From Streptomyces sp. NBC_01689 (GTDB taxonomy: Bacteria; Actinomycetota; Actinomycetes; Streptomycetales; Streptomycetaceae), in contig NZ_CP109592.1 in NCBI RefSeq assembly GCF_036250675.1, positions 5,642,001 to 5,706,000 on the forward strand: a stretch of DNA of 64,000 nt, read 5' to 3'. Every line of letters begins with the position of its first letter. The stretch's first letter is position 1. The notes beneath the pieces are model-generated. The model was given only the letters and a program-made list of their open reading frames with translations. It searched no databases and was not told the DNA's origin. The translations under genes and the position numbers were made by a program. Shown one piece after another: positions 17,532 to 26,631 of the stretch.

Positions 17532-19121
17532 ATGACCTCCACGGACACCCCTCCCCTCGGCGCGGCCGAGCAGACGCACGGCCCGGGCGGCGCGGCCGAC
17601 CGGCGGCGCTGGTTCGCGCTGGCCATCGTGATGACCGCGGCCTTCATGGACCTGGTCGACGTCACGATCGTCAACATCGCCATCCCCTCGATCCAGCGGG
17701 ACGAGGGTGCCTCGTTCAGCCAGATCCAGTGGATCACCGCCGGCTACGCGCTGGCCTTCGCCGCCGGGCTCATCACGGGTGGACGGCTCGGCGACATCCA
17801 CGGCCGCAAGCGGGTCTTCCTCCTCGGCATAGGAGGATTCACGGTCGCCTCGGCGCTGTGCGGCTTCGCCGCGAACCCGGAGATGCTGGTGGCCTCCCGG
17901 ATCCTCCAAGGCGGGATGGCCGCGATGATGGTGCCGCAGGTGCTGTCGATCGTGCACGCCACCTTCCCGGCGCACGAGCGGGGGAAGGTCTTCGGTCTCT
18001 TCGGTGCGGTCATCGGCCTGGGGGCCGTGTCCGGTCCGCTCCTCGGCGCGCTGCTCACCGAGTGGAACCTGTTCGGCCTGGAGTGGAGGCCGATCTTCCT
18101 GATCAACCTGCCGGTGGGGGTGGCCGCGCTGATCCTGGGACGGCGCTTCATCGGTGAGTCCAGGGCCCCGAAGGCCCTCAAGCTCGACCTCGTCGGCGTG
18201 GCCCTCGTGACGCTGGCCCTGCTGATGCTGCTCTACCCCCTGACCCGCGGGCGCGAGCTGGGCTGGCCGCTGTGGGGACATCTGTCGATGGCGGGATCCC
18301 TCGTCGTGTTCGGGGGACTGGTGATGTACGAGAGGCGGAAGGCCGCACGGGACGGGTCGCCGCTGATCGAGATGTCGCTGTTCCGGGTGAAGAGCTTCGC
18401 GGCCGGCATCGCGGTGCAGACCGTCTTCGGGGTGGCCCTCGGCGTCTTCTTCCTGGTCTGGACGCTGTACATGCAGGTCGGGCTCGGCTGGAGCGCACTG
18501 CGGGCGGGACTGACCGGGGTGCCGTTCTCGATCGCGGTCTCGGCCGCGGCCGGTATGTCGGTCCAGCTGCTCGTCCCGCGTTTCGGGCGCAAGGTGCTGC
18601 AGGCGGGCGCGCTGATCATGGCGGTCGGCGTCCTGCTCTACATCTGGGAGTCCGACCGGTACGGCATGTCCATCGCCTCCTGGCAGATGGCCCTTCCGCT
18701 GGTCGTCATGGGCGCGGGCATGGGCTTCATCGTGGCCCCGCTGACCGACGCGGTGCTGTCGGAGGTGCCGCGCGAGCACGCCGGTTCGGCCTCCGGTCTC
18801 ATCAACACCGTGCAGCAGATGGGCAACGCGCTCGGCCTCGGACTGGTCTCGGTCCTCTTCTTCGGCCGCATCGCCGACCGGCTCACCCCGCCTCAGGTTG
18901 GCCCGGCCTTCGGGAACGCCTTCGAGTACGCGCTGGGCTGGGTCGCGGCGGTCATGGCGGCCATCTTCCTGCTGATGTTCGCCCTGCCGAAGCGGCCGGC
19001 ACAGCACGTGGAGGGCATGGCCGAGGATTCCCCGGCCGACGCGCGGGACGGCGGGTCGGGTCCGGTGGGGGGTGCCGCGGTGTCCGACCCCGAGGACAGC
19101 CGGCCGGCGATGACGGGCTGA
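17532..19121 (+). CDS. MFS exporter, EmrB/QacA (DHA2) type
   Basis: This 529-residue, 14-helix exporter has TM1 with MTAAFMDLVDVTIVNIAIPS, the DHA2 signature. The loop 2-3 motif is GGRLGDIHGRKRVF, and the motif C region is FGAVIGLGAVSGPLLGALL. The C-terminal 40 residues are acidic and disordered. The ATG at 17532 is chosen because the upstream frame is antisense to the WYL gene. Its substrate is unknown; efflux of a drug or natural product is likely. The divergent WYL regulator is the probable controller. Confidence 0.9.
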   Translation: MTSTDTPPLGAAEQTHGPGGAADRRRWFALAIVMTAAFMDLVDVTIVNIAIPSIQRDEGASFSQIQWITAGYALAFAAGLITGGRLGDIHGRKRVFLLGIGGFTVASALCGFAANPEMLVASRILQGGMAAMMVPQVLSIVHATFPAHERGKVFGLFGAVIGLGAVSGPLLGALLTEWNLFGLEWRPIFLINLPVGVAALILGRRFIGESRAPKALKLDLVGVALVTLALLMLLYPLTRGRELGWPLWGHLSMAGSLVVFGGLVMYERRKAARDGSPLIEMSLFRVKSFAAGIAVQTVFGVALGVFFLVWTLYMQVGLGWSALRAGLTGVPFSIAVSAAAGMSVQLLVPRFGRKVLQAGALIMAVGVLLYIWESDRYGMSIASWQMALPLVVMGAGMGFIVAPLTDAVLSEVPREHAGSASGLINTVQQMGNALGLGLVSVLFFGRIADRLTPPQVGPAFGNAFEYALGWVAAVMAAIFLLMFALPKRPAQHVEGMAEDSPADARDGGSGPVGGAAVSDPEDSRPAMTG

Positions 19122-19175
19122 TCCTCCCGGGACGTCCGGCGGCGAGCGCCCGCCGAGGGTCCGCGCCCAGGTCAC

Positions 19176-19207
19176 GTGCCCGTTCTCCGTCACCGGAGGG
19201 CGGGCAC
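19176..19207 (+). terminator. Hairpin after the MFS gene
   Basis: GTGCCCG, two bases, CTCCG, a four-base loop, CGGAG, two bases and CGGGCAC form an interrupted 12-bp stem 55 bp after the stop codon. There is no T run. Confidence 0.65.
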
Positions 19208-19529
19208 GGGCCGTTGGGCGCGGGCGGTGTCCAGGTGCGAGCCTCGGACGCTCCCTCGGGTTCTGCCGATGCCTGCGTGAGCCCCCTGCGCTCTTCTCCG
19301 GTTCCGGTTCCGGCTCCGGCTTCTGTCCCTGGCGGACGCCCGCGGGACCGGACGGCCGTCGGTGAGAGCCCGGCACCGCGTGCCACTCCCTGCCTCCGGG
19401 CCGCCCCCTCACGAAGCATGGATGCCCGTTTGTGTCCGTCGCGTATCCGAACCTGTTTACTTTCCCGAAATCCAGGCGTAGCCTCCGATTGAAACCACAG
19501 ATTCGGGCACCAGTCGGAGGCGAACGGAC
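19208..19529 (+). promoter_or_regulatory. Promoter region of the fructose operon
   Basis: This gap has no gene. Its last 100 bp drop in GC content and include TTTACT near 19458 and TAGCCT near 19479, which could be -35 and -10 elements. AGTCGGAGGCGAACG precedes the fruR ATG as a ribosome binding site. The FruR operator is expected here, but I cannot mark it with confidence. Confidence 0.4.
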
Positions 19530-20291
19530 ATGTACGCACCGGAGCGGCAGCAGGAGATCCTCCGGCTGGCCCGCGACGGCGGACGGGTCGACGTCCTGTC
19601 GCTGGCCGAGGAGTTCCAGGTCACCGCGGAGACCATCCGGCGGGACCTGAAGACCCTCGACAGAGCGGGCCTCGTGCGGCGGGTGCACGGCGGTGCCATA
19701 CCCGCCGGGCGCCTGGACTTCGAGCCGGACCTCGCCGAGCGCGAGTCCACCGCAGCCGACGAGAAGGACCGCATCGCGCTGGCCGCCGTCGCCGAACTCC
19801 CCGGCGAGGGCACGGTGATCCTCGACGCGGGCAGCACGGTCGCCCGCCTCGCCGGTGATCTCCCGCTGGAGGCGACGCTCACCGTCGTCACCCACAGCCT
19901 GCCGATCGCGGCCCGCCTCGCGGACCATCCCGGCATCCAGCTCCACCTGGTCGGCGGCCGCGTCCGGCACCGTACGCGCGCCGCCGTCGACGCCTGGGCG
20001 CTGCGGGCGTACGGAGAGATCCGCGCCGACGTCCTGTTCATCGCCGCCAACGGCTTCTCCGCCGAGTACGGGCTGACCACCCCCGACCTCGCCGAGGCCG
20101 CCGTGAAGCGCGCGGCCGTCCGGGCGGCGCGCCGGGTGGTGCTGCTCGCCGACTCCTCCAAGCACGGCCAGGAGCACTTCGCCCGCTTCGGCGACCTGGG
20201 CGACGTGGACCTGCTGATCACCGACACGGGTCTGAGCCCGGAAGACGCCACCGCCATCGAGCGCGGGGGCACGGAAGTAGTACGCGCATGA
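19530..20291 (+). CDS. fruR: DeoR-family repressor of the fructose operon
   Basis: The 253-residue protein has an N-terminal DeoR helix-turn-helix at residues 6-57: RQQEILRLARDGGRVDVLSL, then VTAETIRRDLKTLDRAGLVR and VHGGAIP. The DeoR sensor domain has ILDAGSTVARLA, VTHSLPIAARLA and LLADSSKHG, the phosphosugar-binding loops. It is the first gene of the fruR-fruK-fruA operon and overlaps fruK by 4 bp. By analogy it represses the operon until fructose 1-phosphate accumulates. Confidence 0.92.
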   Translation: MYAPERQQEILRLARDGGRVDVLSLAEEFQVTAETIRRDLKTLDRAGLVRRVHGGAIPAGRLDFEPDLAERESTAADEKDRIALAAVAELPGEGTVILDAGSTVARLAGDLPLEATLTVVTHSLPIAARLADHPGIQLHLVGGRVRHRTRAAVDAWALRAYGEIRADVLFIAANGFSAEYGLTTPDLAEAAVKRAAVRAARRVVLLADSSKHGQEHFARFGDLGDVDLLITDTGLSPEDATAIERGGTEVVRA

Positions 20292-21241
20292 TCCTCACCG
20301 TCACCCCGAACCCCTCCCTCGACCGCACCTACGAGGTCCCCTCGCTCGACCGGGGCGAGGTCAACCGGGCCACCGGCGAGCGTGTGGACCCGGGCGGCAA
20401 GGGCGTGAACGTCTCACGCGCCGTCGCCGCGGCCGGACGCCGCACCGTCGCCGTGCTGCCCCTGGGCGGCGCGCCCGGAGCGCTCGTCGCCGAACTGCTC
20501 GACGCCCAGGGCATCGAGGTCGCGCCGGTCCCGGTCGCGGGAGCCACCCGGTCGAACATCTCGGTCGCCGAACCCGACGGCACCCTGACGAAGATCAACG
20601 CGCCCGGCCCCGAACTCTCCGCCGCCGAGGCCGAGGAGCTGCTGGAGACGGTGCGCCGGCAGTACCGTTCCGGCGACACCGACTGGATCACCTGCTGCGG
20701 CAGCCTGCCGCGCGGCCTCGGCCCCTCCTGGTACGCCGACCTCGTCTCCCGCGCTCACGCGGCGGGCGCCCGGATCGCCCTGGACACCTCGGGACCGGCG
20801 CTGCTCGCGGCGTTGCGCGAGCGGCCCGACGTGGTGAAACCGAACGCCGAGGAACTCGCGGAAGCCGTCGGCCGTCCCCTGATCACCGTGGGCGACGCGG
20901 TCAAGGCCGCCGAGGAGCTGCGCACGATGGGCGCGGGCACCGTGCTCGCGAGCCTCGGCGCGGACGGGCAGCTGCTCGTGGACGACTCGGGAGCCTGGTT
21001 CGGCAGCGCCCAGGTGGACGCCGTACGCAGCAACGTGGGCGCCGGTGACTCCTCGCTCGCCGGGTTCCTGATCGCCGGTGGCCGCGGACCGGAAGCCCTC
21101 GCCTCCGCCGTCGCCCACGGTGCCGCCGCCGTGCAGCTGCCCGGCAGCGTCATGCCGGGGCCGGGCGATCTCGACCCCTCCGCCGTGACCGTGACGACGG
21201 AGATCCCCGTGGACCGCGTCCTCAGGGAGCCGGTGTCATGA
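20288..21241 (+). CDS. fruK: 1-phosphofructokinase
   Basis: The 317-residue PfkB-family kinase phosphorylates fructose 1-phosphate to fructose 1,6-bisphosphate with ATP. Markers are NPSLDRTYEV at the start, GGKGVNVSRA at about 38-47, CCGSLPRG in the middle, and NVGAGDSSLAGFL near 255, the PfkB signature with the catalytic Asp. It overlaps fruR at the front (ATGA) and a small proline-rich ORF at the back (ATGA). It uses the product of the PTS permease encoded downstream. Confidence 0.95.
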   Translation: MILTVTPNPSLDRTYEVPSLDRGEVNRATGERVDPGGKGVNVSRAVAAAGRRTVAVLPLGGAPGALVAELLDAQGIEVAPVPVAGATRSNISVAEPDGTLTKINAPGPELSAAEAEELLETVRRQYRSGDTDWITCCGSLPRGLGPSWYADLVSRAHAAGARIALDTSGPALLAALRERPDVVKPNAEELAEAVGRPLITVGDAVKAAEELRTMGAGTVLASLGADGQLLVDDSGAWFGSAQVDAVRSNVGAGDSSLAGFLIAGGRGPEALASAVAHGAAAVQLPGSVMPGPGDLDPSAVTVTTEIPVDRVLREPVS

Positions 21242-21501
21242 CGGGTGCCGTCGCCGGCAGCGGGCCCACTCGCCCCGGCGCGCCTCCCGGGCCGCCGTCG
21301 CGGACGCCGGGCCGCGCTCCCGGCCCGGTTCCCGGGGGCCCTCCCGAGGTGCCTCCCGAACGAGCCCCGGAACGGCGGGACTTCCCCGGTCCCGCCCGCG
21401 CCACTTCCGTCCCCACCCCCCGCCCCGCCCCGGATTTCACCCCCGTCCCCACCCCCGCCCACTCCCCAGGGGCGATACGCGTGCGAAGGAGCCCGCGATG
21501 A
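21238..21501 (+). CDS. Proline-rich ORF bridging fruK and fruA
   Basis: An 87-residue frame starts in an ATGA overlap with the fruK stop and ends in an ATGA overlap with the fruA start, so it fills the gap between them exactly. It is about one-third proline (for example PVPGGPPEVPP) with no membrane or catalytic feature, and codon third positions are GC-rich. I do not recognise it. It may be a real small protein, or a translated linker that keeps ribosomes coupled from fruK to fruA. It could also be a chance open frame in C-rich DNA. Confidence 0.45.
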   Translation: MTGAVAGSGPTRPGAPPGPPSRTPGRAPGPVPGGPPEVPPERAPERRDFPGPARATSVPTPRPAPDFTPVPTPAHSPGAIRVRRSPR

Positions 21502-23699
21502 GCGAGATGATCACCGCGGACCTGGTCGATCTCGACCTGTCCGCCGAGACCAAAGAGGCGGCGGCACGCGCCCTCGCCGAGCGCATGGTTGCCGAGGGCC
21601 GGGTCACCGACCTCGACGGCTTCCTCGCCGACGTGGCCGCCCGCGAGGCGCAGATGCCGACCGGTCTCGACGGCGGCATCGGCATCCCGCACTGCCGGAG
21701 CGAGCATGTCACCGAGCCGACGCTCGCCTTCGGCCGCAGCGCCGCCGGGGTCGACTTCGGGGCGCCGGACGGACCCGCCGACCTGATCTTCCTGATCGCC
21801 GCTCCGGCGGGCGCCGACGACGCGCATCTGACGATCCTGTCGTCGCTGGCCCGCCAGCTCATGAACGCCGAGTTCACGACCGCGCTGCGTGGAGTCGACG
21901 ACGCGACGACGGCGGCCGCGCTCATCCGCGGCGACGAGGTCCCGGCGACCGCGGCTCCGGGCACCGGCTCGGCTTCGGCCTCGGCCACCGGTTCGGCCTC
22001 GGCCACCGGTTCGGCACCGGCCACCGGTTCGGCTCCGGCCGTCGACGCGGGCGCGCCCTCGGGGGCGACCGGGGGCGGCGCGAAGGGAGCCGACGCGGCC
22101 GATACCGCGAGGGCGGCCGGGGACTCCCAGGACTCCGTGGCGGTGTCGGCGGCGGCCTCCGCCGACACCGCCACGGGCACCAGCGGCGATCGTCCGTTCC
22201 GTATCGTCGCCGTCACCTCCTGCCCCACCGGTATCGCGCACACCTACATGGCGGCCGAGTCGCTGGAGAACGCGGGCCGCACCGCGGGCGTCGAACTCGT
22301 CGTCGAGACCCAGGGATCGGCCGGATTCACCCGGCTCGACCCGGCGGTCATCGCGGCCGCGGACGGCGTGATCTTCGCGCACGACGTGCCCGTACGGGAC
22401 AAGGACCGGTTCGCCGGGAAACCGACCGTGGACGTCGGGGTGAAGGCGGGCATCAACCGTCCCGCCGAGCTGATCTCCGAGGTCCGCGGCAAGGCCGAGC
22501 GCGGCGAGGTCACCGCGGGCTCCGCCGCGGGCACGCCGGTGGAGCGCGCCGGAGTCTCCGGCGAGGGCTACGGCACGATGCTCCGCAAGTGGCTGATGTC
22601 CGGCGTGAGTTACATGGTCCCGTTCGTCGCCGCAGGCGGTCTGCTGATCGCCCTCGGGTTCGCGATCGGCGGCTATCAGATCAACAAGGCGCCGTCCGTG
22701 ATGGACCACTTCGTGTGGACCCAGGCGGACAGCTGGGGCGCGCTGCTCTTCCAGATCGGCGGCGTCTCCTTCGGGTTCCTCGTCCCGGTGCTGGCCGGCT
22801 ACATCGCCTACGGCATGGCGGACCGGCCGGGTCTCGTGCCCGGCTTCGTCGGCGGGGCGATCTCCCTCACCATCAACGCGGGCTTCCTCGGCGGACTGGC
22901 CGCCGGTCTCCTCGCCGGTGGGGTGGTGCTCGGGATCCAGAAGGTGAGGATCCCGGCGGCGCTGCGCGGCATCATGCCGGTGGTGGTGATCCCGCTGATC
23001 TCCGCGGCGGTCGTCGGGTTCCTGATGTTCGTGGTCATCGGCAAACCCATCGCCTCCGCGCAGAAGGGCATGACCGACTGGCTCAACGGCCTCACCGGCT
23101 CCAACGCCGTCCTGCTGGGCGCGCTGCTCGGCCTGATGATGTGCTTCGACCTGGGCGGCCCCGTCAACAAGGTCGCGTACACCTTCGCCACCGCCGGTAT
23201 CGCGGTCGCGAGCCCCAGCGACTCGGCGATGAAGATCATGGCCGCCGTGATGGCGGCGGGTATGGTCCCGCCGCTCGCCATGGCCCTCGCCACGACGGTG
23301 CGCGGCAGGCTCTTCACCCCGACCGAACGCGAGAACGGCAAGGCGGCCTGGGTCCTGGGCGCCTCCTTCATCTCGGAGGGCGCGATCCCGTTCGCGGCCG
23401 CCGACCCGCTGCGCGTCATCCCCTCCGCCATGGCGGGCGGCGCGGTCACCGGAGCCCTGTCGATGATCTTCGGTGCCACGCTGCGGGCCCCGCACGGCGG
23501 CATCTTCGTGGTCCCGCTGATCGGCAACCCGTTCCTCTACCTGATCGCCATCGCGGCCGGTGTCTGTGTCACCACCGCCCTGGTGATCGTCCTGAAGGGC
23601 ATGCGGAAGCAGGTCTCCGCCGGCGCGGGCGCCGGCGCGGGCGCCGCGGAGGGCCCCATAGCGGCGAAGGCCGACACCACGGCGCCGGTCGCGGTCTGA
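21498..23699 (+). CDS. fruA: Fructose PTS permease, fused EIIABC
   Basis: The 733-residue protein takes up fructose and phosphorylates it to fructose 1-phosphate. Domain order is EIIA at 1-145, with the phosphorylated His65 in GIGIPHCRSEH. A flexible linker at about 150-230 includes the repeats ATGSASATGSAPATGSAPA. EIIB covers 232-340, with Cys242 in VTSCPTGIAHTYMAAE. EIIC covers about 355-710, with multiple membrane segments. The ATG at 21498 follows AAGGAG. It is the last gene of the operon and depends on general HPr and enzyme I encoded elsewhere. Confidence 0.95.
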   Translation: MSEMITADLVDLDLSAETKEAAARALAERMVAEGRVTDLDGFLADVAAREAQMPTGLDGGIGIPHCRSEHVTEPTLAFGRSAAGVDFGAPDGPADLIFLIAAPAGADDAHLTILSSLARQLMNAEFTTALRGVDDATTAAALIRGDEVPATAAPGTGSASASATGSASATGSAPATGSAPAVDAGAPSGATGGGAKGADAADTARAAGDSQDSVAVSAAASADTATGTSGDRPFRIVAVTSCPTGIAHTYMAAESLENAGRTAGVELVVETQGSAGFTRLDPAVIAAADGVIFAHDVPVRDKDRFAGKPTVDVGVKAGINRPAELISEVRGKAERGEVTAGSAAGTPVERAGVSGEGYGTMLRKWLMSGVSYMVPFVAAGGLLIALGFAIGGYQINKAPSVMDHFVWTQADSWGALLFQIGGVSFGFLVPVLAGYIAYGMADRPGLVPGFVGGAISLTINAGFLGGLAAGLLAGGVVLGIQKVRIPAALRGIMPVVVIPLISAAVVGFLMFVVIGKPIASAQKGMTDWLNGLTGSNAVLLGALLGLMMCFDLGGPVNKVAYTFATAGIAVASPSDSAMKIMAAVMAAGMVPPLAMALATTVRGRLFTPTERENGKAAWVLGASFISEGAIPFAAADPLRVIPSAMAGGAVTGALSMIFGATLRAPHGGIFVVPLIGNPFLYLIAIAAGVCVTTALVIVLKGMRKQVSAGAGAGAGAAEGPIAAKADTTAPVAV

Positions 23700-23793
23700 G
23701 ACGCGCCGCCACTGTCCGCCCGATTGGTGCGGTGGTGAGCCGTTCACCGCACCTGCGAGAGATCTGCGCCTTCGAGGCATCTGCGATATACGT

Positions 23794-23823
23794 CACGGTC
23801 CGGGGCCTAGGCCCCGGACCGTG
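23794..23823. terminator. Palindromic hairpin after the fructose operon
   Basis: Perfect 14-base arms, CACGGTCCGGGGCC and GGCCCCGGACCGTG, around a two-base centre lie 95 bp after fruA. It has no T run but is stable enough to end the operon. Confidence 0.75.
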
Positions 23824-23839
23824 GTGTCTACTGGAGCGT

Positions 23840-24097
23840 ATGCCTGAGCATGCCTCGATCTCCCAGCTGATAGGCCTGGCGGTCCTCGCCCTCGTGACCG
23901 TCATCTGGGCCGTGGGTCTGATCCGTCTGACGCGCCGGGCCCGCGCGGCGGGACTCCTGGGGCCGCGCCGGACCGTGCTGCGGGCGATGCCCGGCCAACG
24001 GCGCACCGGCCCCGTCGCCGAGTCCGTCGAGCTCACTCCCGAGGAGCGCGCCGCGTTCGCGGGCCTGGTACGTCAGTTCAGCGACAGCCGCCCGTAG
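23840..24097 (+). CDS. Small single-pass membrane protein, unknown function
   Basis: This 85-residue protein has one transmembrane segment at about 9-29 (IGLAVLALVTVIWAVGLIRL), a basic patch after it (TRRARAAG) and a soluble C-terminal tail containing ELTPEERAAFAGLVRQF. It should sit in the plasma membrane with the tail in the cytoplasm. The ATG at 23840 follows TGGAG. It starts 17 bp after the fru terminator hairpin, so it probably has its own promoter. I do not recognise a named family. Confidence 0.65.
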   Translation: MPEHASISQLIGLAVLALVTVIWAVGLIRLTRRARAAGLLGPRRTVLRAMPGQRRTGPVAESVELTPEERAAFAGLVRQFSDSRP

Positions 24098-24151
24098 CGG
24101 CGCGAACGCGGGGGAGTCGACGCCGGGTGCGCCGGGGCGGGGGCGGCTCTG

Positions 24152-24901
24152 TCAGCCGAGCCGTGCCGCCCGGCGTTCCATCGCGGCGCGGGCCGCGTCC
24201 TCCGTCGGGTAGACCTCGCACATGTGCCGCCCGTCCGGCGTCGCCGTGTGCTCGACCTCCCACAGGGAGATCTCCCGGCCGTCGCGGAGCAGGAACGCGT
24301 GCTCGTAGAGCGAGAAGCACAGGCCCACCTGCCCCGCCCGGCAGGGGCGGCCGAAGGCCTGGGTGATCTGGTGCGCGAACGCGGTCCGCAACAGTAAGGA
24401 CGCGAGCTCGGGACCGGGCAGGTCCACGTTCTCCGCGCGCCGCAGCAGACGCCGCGCGTGATCCGCCGAGTCGTCGGGCACGTACGCGTGGCGCGGCTCG
24501 GGGACCGGCGGCAGACCGACCGTCACCGGCAGCTCGAAGTCCGGCGCGTCCGGCGGCAACGGCAGCCGCGCCGTGGCCGCGCGCAGCTCCTCCTCGTCGG
24601 CGTACACCTCGTGCTGGGGCACGCTGCCCGGCGCGGTGTTGTGCACGAGCTCCCACAGCGTGACCGCGGAGCCGTCGGCGAGCAGCCAGGTGTGCCGGTA
24701 CGTCTCCCGGTGCAGGCCCGCGCTGTGGTGCGCGGAGTGCAGGGAACTGTCGTGCGCCAGCGCGCAGTCGAGCCGCCGTATCGCCTCGTCGGGCAGCTCG
24801 AAGGAGTTCAGGGCACGGCCGAGGAGTCGCGCGAGGTGCTCCTCCGGAGACTCGGGCGACTCGGGTGGTTCGTACGCTGCTGTCTCGTACGGAACGCTCA
24901 A
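24152..24901 (-). CDS. DUF6227-family protein with duplicated halves
   Basis: The 249-residue soluble protein belongs, as far as I recall, to the Streptomyces family DUF6227. It is an internal duplication. One half has TWLLADGSAVTLWELVHN followed by HEVYADEEELRAA; the other has FLLRDGREISLWEVEHT followed by CEVYPTEDAARAA. No catalytic residues are evident and no function is known. The ATG at 24901 has GGAGAA-like sequence upstream. It is convergent with the small membrane protein gene and alone on its strand, with the L,D-transpeptidase gene following. Confidence 0.75.
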   Translation of the reverse strand: MSVPYETAAYEPPESPESPEEHLARLLGRALNSFELPDEAIRRLDCALAHDSSLHSAHHSAGLHRETYRHTWLLADGSAVTLWELVHNTAPGSVPQHEVYADEEELRAATARLPLPPDAPDFELPVTVGLPPVPEPRHAYVPDDSADHARRLLRRAENVDLPGPELASLLLRTAFAHQITQAFGRPCRAGQVGLCFSLYEHAFLLRDGREISLWEVEHTATPDGRHMCEVYPTEDAARAAMERRAARLG

Positions 24902-25059
24902 GGTTTCTCCCGGCGTTGCTGCATGTCACCTTGTGGGTGCATACCGTAGCCCCTCGGTCCGACATCATTCCTGGGAACCGAGAAAACGTACGGACACAAA
25001 AACGAGCGGACCGCGCGGCAAGTTCCCACACGGTCCGCTCCGGCGTCAACGACGCCGTG

Positions 25060-26286
25060 TCACGCGGCGCTTCCCGCGGTCCACGCGCTCCACGACATGT
25101 TCCAGCCGTTCAGCCCGTTGTCGGGCGCGACCGTCTTGTCCGGCGAGTTCTTCACCGTCACGACGTCCCCGACCAGGGAGTTGTCGAAGAACCACTTCGC
25201 GGTCGTGTCCCCCTGCGCGCCCTGCACATCGGCCATCCCGACGCAGCCGTGGCTCGTGCCCTCGCGACCGAAGGGCGGATTCCCGCGGTTGTACCAGTAG
25301 TTGCCGTGCACGAACGTCCCCGACGTCGTCAGGCGCATCGCGTGCGGCACGTCCGGGATGTCGTACTCGCCGCCGTAGCCCACCGTCGAGCCGTTCATCC
25401 GCGTCTGCGTGAACTTCTCGGAGATGACCATCTGCCCGTTGTACGTGGTGTGCTCGGGGCTGCCCGCCGAGATCGGCACCGACTTGAGGGTCTTGCCGTC
25501 CCGCACCACGGTCATGGTCTGCGTGCCGACGTCGACCGTCGAGACCTGCGACCGGCCGATGGTGAAGGTGACGCTTTTCTTCTGCACGCCGTAGACGCCG
25601 TTCGCCCCCTCGACGCCGTCCAGGTCGATCTTCATCGTCACCTTGGAGCCGGCCTTCCAGTACTCCTCGGGCCGGAAGTCGAGCCGCTGCGCGCCGAACC
25701 AGTGCCCGACCACCTGCTGCCCGCTGCTGGACGTCACCTTGATGTGCGACTGCACGGCCTTCCGCTCGCTGATCGCCTTGTCGAAGGTGAAGGAGACCGG
25801 CATCCCGACCCCGACCGTGGTGCCGTTGTCCGGCGTGTACGTGCCGATGAAGCTGTTGCCCGTGGAGACCGTCGTGAAGATGGAGTTGGCGGCGGCCGTG
25901 CGCCCGTTGGCGTCCTTCGCGGTGGCGGAGATCCGGTACTTCGTCCCGCGTTCCAGCTGTGCCTCGGGCTGCCAGCTGCCGCCGTCCGCGGCTATCGCCC
26001 CCGGCACGACGGCCCCGCTCCCCGACACCGTCATCTTCACGTCGGTCAGTCTGCCGCCCCTGACCTTGACGCCGGTCGCGTTGATGGACGCGCTCGTCGA
26101 ACCGTCCTCGGCCGAGATGGCGATCTTCGCCGTGGACGTCCTGGCCGAGCCGCTGCCGTTCTTGCCGCCCTTGCCGTCGGTCTCGGCGTTGGCGTTGCCG
26201 CCGCAGGCGGTGAGGGCGAGGGCGCCGACCATCAGGGCGGCACAGGCCCCCAGTGCGCGCCGCGCTGCTGAGTTCGGCGTGTTCAC
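25060..26286 (-). CDS. L,D-transpeptidase lipoprotein
   Basis: This 408-residue cell-envelope enzyme forms 3-3 peptidoglycan cross-links. It starts with a signal sequence ending in the lipobox LTAC (Cys28), so it is anchored outside the membrane. Two Ig-like domains (about 50-145 and 146-250) precede a YkuD catalytic domain at about 250-390. The active-site Cys348 is in TSHGCVGM, and His327 is in FVHGNYW. This layout matches actinobacterial LdtMt2-type enzymes. The ATG at 26286 is followed by a typical n-region. A long repeat-rich gap lies upstream, so its promoter must be near 26290-26450. Confidence 0.92.
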   Translation of the reverse strand: MNTPNSAARRALGACAALMVGALALTACGGNANAETDGKGGKNGSGSARTSTAKIAISAEDGSTSASINATGVKVRGGRLTDVKMTVSGSGAVVPGAIAADGGSWQPEAQLERGTKYRISATAKDANGRTAAANSIFTTVSTGNSFIGTYTPDNGTTVGVGMPVSFTFDKAISERKAVQSHIKVTSSSGQQVVGHWFGAQRLDFRPEEYWKAGSKVTMKIDLDGVEGANGVYGVQKKSVTFTIGRSQVSTVDVGTQTMTVVRDGKTLKSVPISAGSPEHTTYNGQMVISEKFTQTRMNGSTVGYGGEYDIPDVPHAMRLTTSGTFVHGNYWYNRGNPPFGREGTSHGCVGMADVQGAQGDTTAKWFFDNSLVGDVVTVKNSPDKTVAPDNGLNGWNMSWSAWTAGSAA

Positions 26287-26449
26287 GGGCTTCTCCAGTT
26301 CTTCGAGGTGTGGGTGATCCGCTCCGGTGCGTGGGGAAAGAGCGCGCGGTGCGGGGAAGGGTTCCCGGCGTCCGCGCCTGACGCCGTCCGGTGACAGAAC
26401 CGGGACAATCGCCCCCGAGCGGGCACCCTCCGGGGCTCACCGGTCGTCG

Positions 26450-26554
26450 GCCGACGTCCACCGGCCACCGGCCGACGTCCACCGGCCACCGGCCGACGTC
26501 CACCGGCCACCGGCCGACGTCCACCGGCCGACGTCCACCGGCCGACGTCCACCG
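26450..26554. repeat. Heptamer-based tandem array (3 x 21 bp, then 3 x 14 bp)
   Basis: Three identical 21-bp units are built from the heptamers GCCGACG, TCCACCG and GCCACCG. Three 14-bp units then lack the last heptamer. Unit starts are 26450, 26471, 26492, 26513, 26527 and 26541. The step from 21 to 14 shows that slippage occurs in sevens. It lies upstream of the L,D-transpeptidase gene. Confidence 0.9.
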
Positions 26555-26631
26555 GCCGACGGCCGAGGCCCGACGGGCGAGGACCGACGGCCGGCAGGCC
26601 TGCGTTACACGGCCAGCGGGTGCCCGGCCCA

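Noticed and set aside
17508..20177. 889-residue minus-strand ORF
   Set aside because: Antisense to the MFS exporter and fruR, with shadow composition rich in His, Gln, Asp and Arg.
21245..24097. 950-residue plus-strand ORF over fruA
   Set aside because: It is a shifted frame of fruA, Arg/Gly-rich. Only the last 85 codons are a plausible protein and are listed from 23840.
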